Below, one piece after another: positions 63,301 to 64,000 of a stretch of 64,000 nucleotides of DNA (position 1 is its first letter; the number at the start of each line of letters is the position of its first letter). The stretch is from Photobacterium arenosum (lineage in GTDB: Bacteria; Pseudomonadota; Gammaproteobacteria; Enterobacterales; Vibrionaceae). The notes under the pieces were generated by a model. It saw only the letters and a program-made list of their open reading frames with translations. It had not been told where the DNA came from and ran no database searches. The stretch covers positions 62,001 to 126,000 of the forward strand of contig NZ_JACYTP010000011.1 of NCBI RefSeq assembly GCF_014841115.1, in the 5' to 3' direction. The translations under genes and the position numbers were made by a program.

Positions 63301-64000
63301 GATTTCTTCTTATTGTGAAAACCTTCAAGGCAGCCTCTCATTTTCTGGGCCGCTTTTTCATTTTTCTCTGTTAGAGCATGAAGGTAAACAACTTTTATTT
63401 GTGACTTTTCACCATTTGCTCGTAGATGGTGTGTCTTGGCGTGTGTTGTTGGCAGATATAGACGATTTGATCAACCAATTGCCGAATTCGGATCTGCCAT
63501 TTTCATTGCCGAACAAAACGGATTCACTGCAATCTTGGGGTAAGCAGTTGCAAACCTTTGCCACTGAGCAATTCTTCGCAAAGGAATCAGAATACTGGCA
63601 ACGACAGTCGTTGGAAAAATTGCCGAAACTACCAACAGACGGTGATGAGCCGTTTGAGGATACGTGGCGTAGTATTAATACTTTCGCTTTCACACTGACC
63701 GATGAACAGAGCCGTTCTTTACGAGAGAGGGGAGCAGCACTATACGGGCTAAAAGAAAATGAACTGTTACTGATTGCTGCTTATCTGGGAATAAATCGCT
63801 GGCGAGGCGTAAAAGCATTCAGGGTACTGATGGAGGCGCATGGGCGCGAAACAGCGGAAACCAGTTTGTCTCTGACTGAAACTTTGGGTTGGTTTACCTC
63901 TTTGTATCCTGTTGTTCTTCGTACATCTTCTTCGCAGTGTGTTGAATCGGTCATGAAAACACTTAAGGAACAGCTACGAGCTGTGCCGGGCAACGGTTTA
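57338..64000 (+). CDS. Nonribosomal peptide synthetase, 3' end beyond window
   Basis: 2221 codons are open to the window end. Residues 1-245 look like the C-terminal half of a condensation domain, with no HHxxxDG. A1 spans about 246-745 (FTSGTTGKPKG near 411, YGPTETT, RGYRIELSEIE), T1 has Ser798 in EMGGNSI, C spans about 850-1290 (HHIACDG at 974), A2 spans about 1304-1800 (FTSGSTGQPKG near 1452), T2 has Ser1850 in ALGGDSI, and an epimerisation domain starts near 1900 (HHLLVDGVSW at 2025). The A2 specificity residues read D-V-W-H-F-S-L-I-D-K, a serine code; the E domain implies D-Ser. A1 reads about D-G-D-A-I-A-V-A-V-K, which I cannot assign. Confidence 0.9.
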   Translation, partial: MYNNLSNEYVLSDNNTDSYVLPTDITPFFSEGKDDEIYSGKSELSIELSGDKLSDILSICGGDIKKVNTFLKVIWHKILHVYSQDNCTVTLNYEKNDDSKDNFTWCSYDWGENESLLTVSLTENVTHSRVMSQNDIFGDEYCKNKVKPFFVIRNIFGKSEKPDFTVCQPIMVDIKIDNNNIEITMCFDKRYISLITATKLIELYESILNQIIQSPEKKHAELVCLSEKDCSQQLLDWGTVSQDFPLNVTAHKIFEMKVEENPEKIALVFQETSVTYRELNERANILAHRIQNNYLARFGKSVSEDTLIGLYFDRSIEMVISILAVLKAGGAYLPLSTDHPKAYLEQIISDVNLDLIIAHEFFSEDLNSILNNFDNHVEVINPILYGCENSDFINNPVSSSHCNSLAYVIFTSGTTGKPKGVMVEHKNLVNLICGQINTYNLTDNETVMWWPPYHFDGSVDVLFMTLLHGARLIIPSTESIHSIEQMRTLVKRYQVTHFAATPTYLSALGRGDFDASLKWVISAGEQCSQAIKDSWKERLVNVYGPTETTAVSVRSTDIGSSAEVNRIGRPVANAKLYVLNDNLQLLPQGAIGELYIGGAGVSRGYWNQPTLTADRFLNDPFATDEEIAKGYNRMYRTGDMVRWLFDGNLEYVSRKDLQVKIRGYRIELSEIESALLTYEGVKQAAVITQGQGEMKYLSAYLIGDDNTKLNISEIRNSLSEILPEYMLPSAFLQLDSLPVTLNGKLDWRALPVPVSNENHDITPPRNEKEKILCESLQHFLGYNKVGIHANFFEMGGNSIIAIRAAADWQEKLGIKVDVATIISQQSVAVIAENLGSELSASIVAQNLSSCPLSSSQKGLYFFEQLENGAKAYHVPQLIKLNKSVDLLLLQDCISILVERHAILRTCFGTVDNEEVQYLTDQWPSLNYTNTLTQKSFWEQVKKDIDAPFKLASEPGFRLCGYDVEGQRYLLFTWHHIACDGWSTEVFFNELSHIYKSLMDGECYQLPSLPISYFDYVVWQENQLTTDESKIHSDYWTDALSGAQDLIMPLTYPRPAVFDYKGGEEVFRLSELLSSQLKALARKYKVSLNTVMLSGFYILLSRLSGQYDITIGIPSDNREHRQTHGVMGLFVNPLPIRLQASAQVAISELIHSVHQSLTLGKAHQDLPFDKILNVAHTEREASKHPLFQVMFNGHDFLNGISNSEPLFQHIPMSEQAVQHYAQFDLNVTVGWAEKEIQGTFNFASSLFSRADIKRYVEMYRRVLQKIVAPESEYLSDVDMLEVGERQHLLGITKAQYTKVFVDSQLTVQQRFQEQVRRAPLAEAIEFDGHILTYQELYLKACQVANLLHSKCPSPHVGIYMTRSLEMVIAIWGTLFAGKAYVPMEPDQPHSRTELLANQAQVGLLLCNSDTYHQAMTISVESLLIDVNANPLSDSTHLSDRQYQSDSLAYIIFTSGSTGQPKGVMVAHQALTNRIDWMQRQYSLLASDTVLQKTPFSFDVSVWEFIWPLVAGAKLVIAKPGGHRDAHYLAELIQVKKITTLHFVPSMLRAMLDSGCWQGCDSVQRVFCSGEALSPELCDRFFHSGTRSELHNLYGPTEAAIDVSFWQCEPSKTYKTVPIGRPIQNIRLLVLDPDLNLVPTGCQGELYISGIGLAEGYCGQPELTAASFIASPFDELQGERLYKTGDLARWVAHSELETNGTVRPAYLEYLGRKDHQVKLRGHRIELGEIEHQINRLDGVQACAVVLKQVGDNDQLVVYHIGNAENTFIQTRLAEILPDYMVPKIYQAVDHFPLSANGKLNRKALLDVEINIETSAVSPETPEQAILCDIWKTVLGVESVSITDNFFALGGDSILSIQVVSLAKRRHLEFSVQDLFIAQTIEKLSEKIISKQTKVIESEVDGEQVLLPAQAHFFSSAHTDLTHYNQSMLLELSVHLTSEQLACIVSYLVSRHDVLRLHFHKKNEQWTGTYQTYTKVQLEQTWSVVSVQPDQISSYCENLQGSLSFSGPLFHFSLLEHEGKQLLFVTFHHLLVDGVSWRVLLADIDDLINQLPNSDLPFSLPNKTDSLQSWGKQLQTFATEQFFAKESEYWQRQSLEKLPKLPTDGDEPFEDTWRSINTFAFTLTDEQSRSLRERGAALYGLKENELLLIAAYLGINRWRGVKAFRVLMEAHGRETAETSLSLTETLGWFTSLYPVVLRTSSSQCVESVMKTLKEQLRAVPGNGL

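Overview
The window is chromosomal DNA from a gammaproteobacterium, most likely a member of the Vibrionaceae (Photobacterium/Vibrio relatives). The maoP-hdfR divergent pair, a DUF3545 small protein, a YfcZ-type protein, CheV, a fused ornithine-lipid synthase (OlsF) and attC-type integron cassettes of Vibrio style support this. I cannot name the species from sequence alone.

Region 1 (1-19359) is an almost complete exosortase A (XrtA/EpsH) exopolysaccharide locus. It holds a flippase cut by the window edge, an unannotated 42-residue membrane peptide, an O-antigen-ligase-like polymerase/ligase, two glycosyltransferases, an asparagine-synthase-like amidotransferase, exosortase A fused to an EpsI domain, a third glycosyltransferase, a FemAB-like protein, a polysaccharide deacetylase and a priming sugar-phosphate transferase (minus strand). 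Divergently transcribed are the export lipoprotein, chain-length regulator, tyrosine autokinase, outer-membrane beta-barrel protein and ExeA-like ATPase. The two-component regulators of this system, PrsR and PrsK, lie at 24884-28308.

Region 2 (19360-24883) is an insertion between the polysaccharide genes and prsR/prsK. Two arrays of a ~263-bp non-coding repeat in opposite orientation bracket gene-cassette remnants: an orphan Imm22-like immunity gene, a convincing attC site, a Shedu-type (DUF4263) nuclease gene and an unknown cassette ORF. Degraded IS110 and IS91 pieces separate the last two.

Region 3 (28309-53500) is mostly core genome: OlsF, OvoA (ovothiol synthesis), acyltransferase PlsC, sterol desaturase-like and SRPBCC proteins, an Aer-like chemoreceptor, CheV, a TetR-hydrolase pair with a visible shared operator, a formylglutamate-amidohydrolase/DUF1704 fusion next to an ATP-grasp ligase, maoP/hdfR, yjjG and several very small genes.

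Region 4 (53547-64000) is AT-rich, unlike its neighbours, and is the start of a biosynthetic gene cluster. It contains a SyrP/TauD-type oxygenase, an MppJ/MrsA-type alpha-keto-acid C-methyltransferase, a HisC-like aminotransferase and a giant nonribosomal peptide synthetase. The synthetase has no stop codon before the window ends. Its visible order is half-C, A1, T, C, A2 (serine code), T, E. The inferred product contains a beta-methylated amino acid and a D-serine. This is the best candidate for an undescribed system here.
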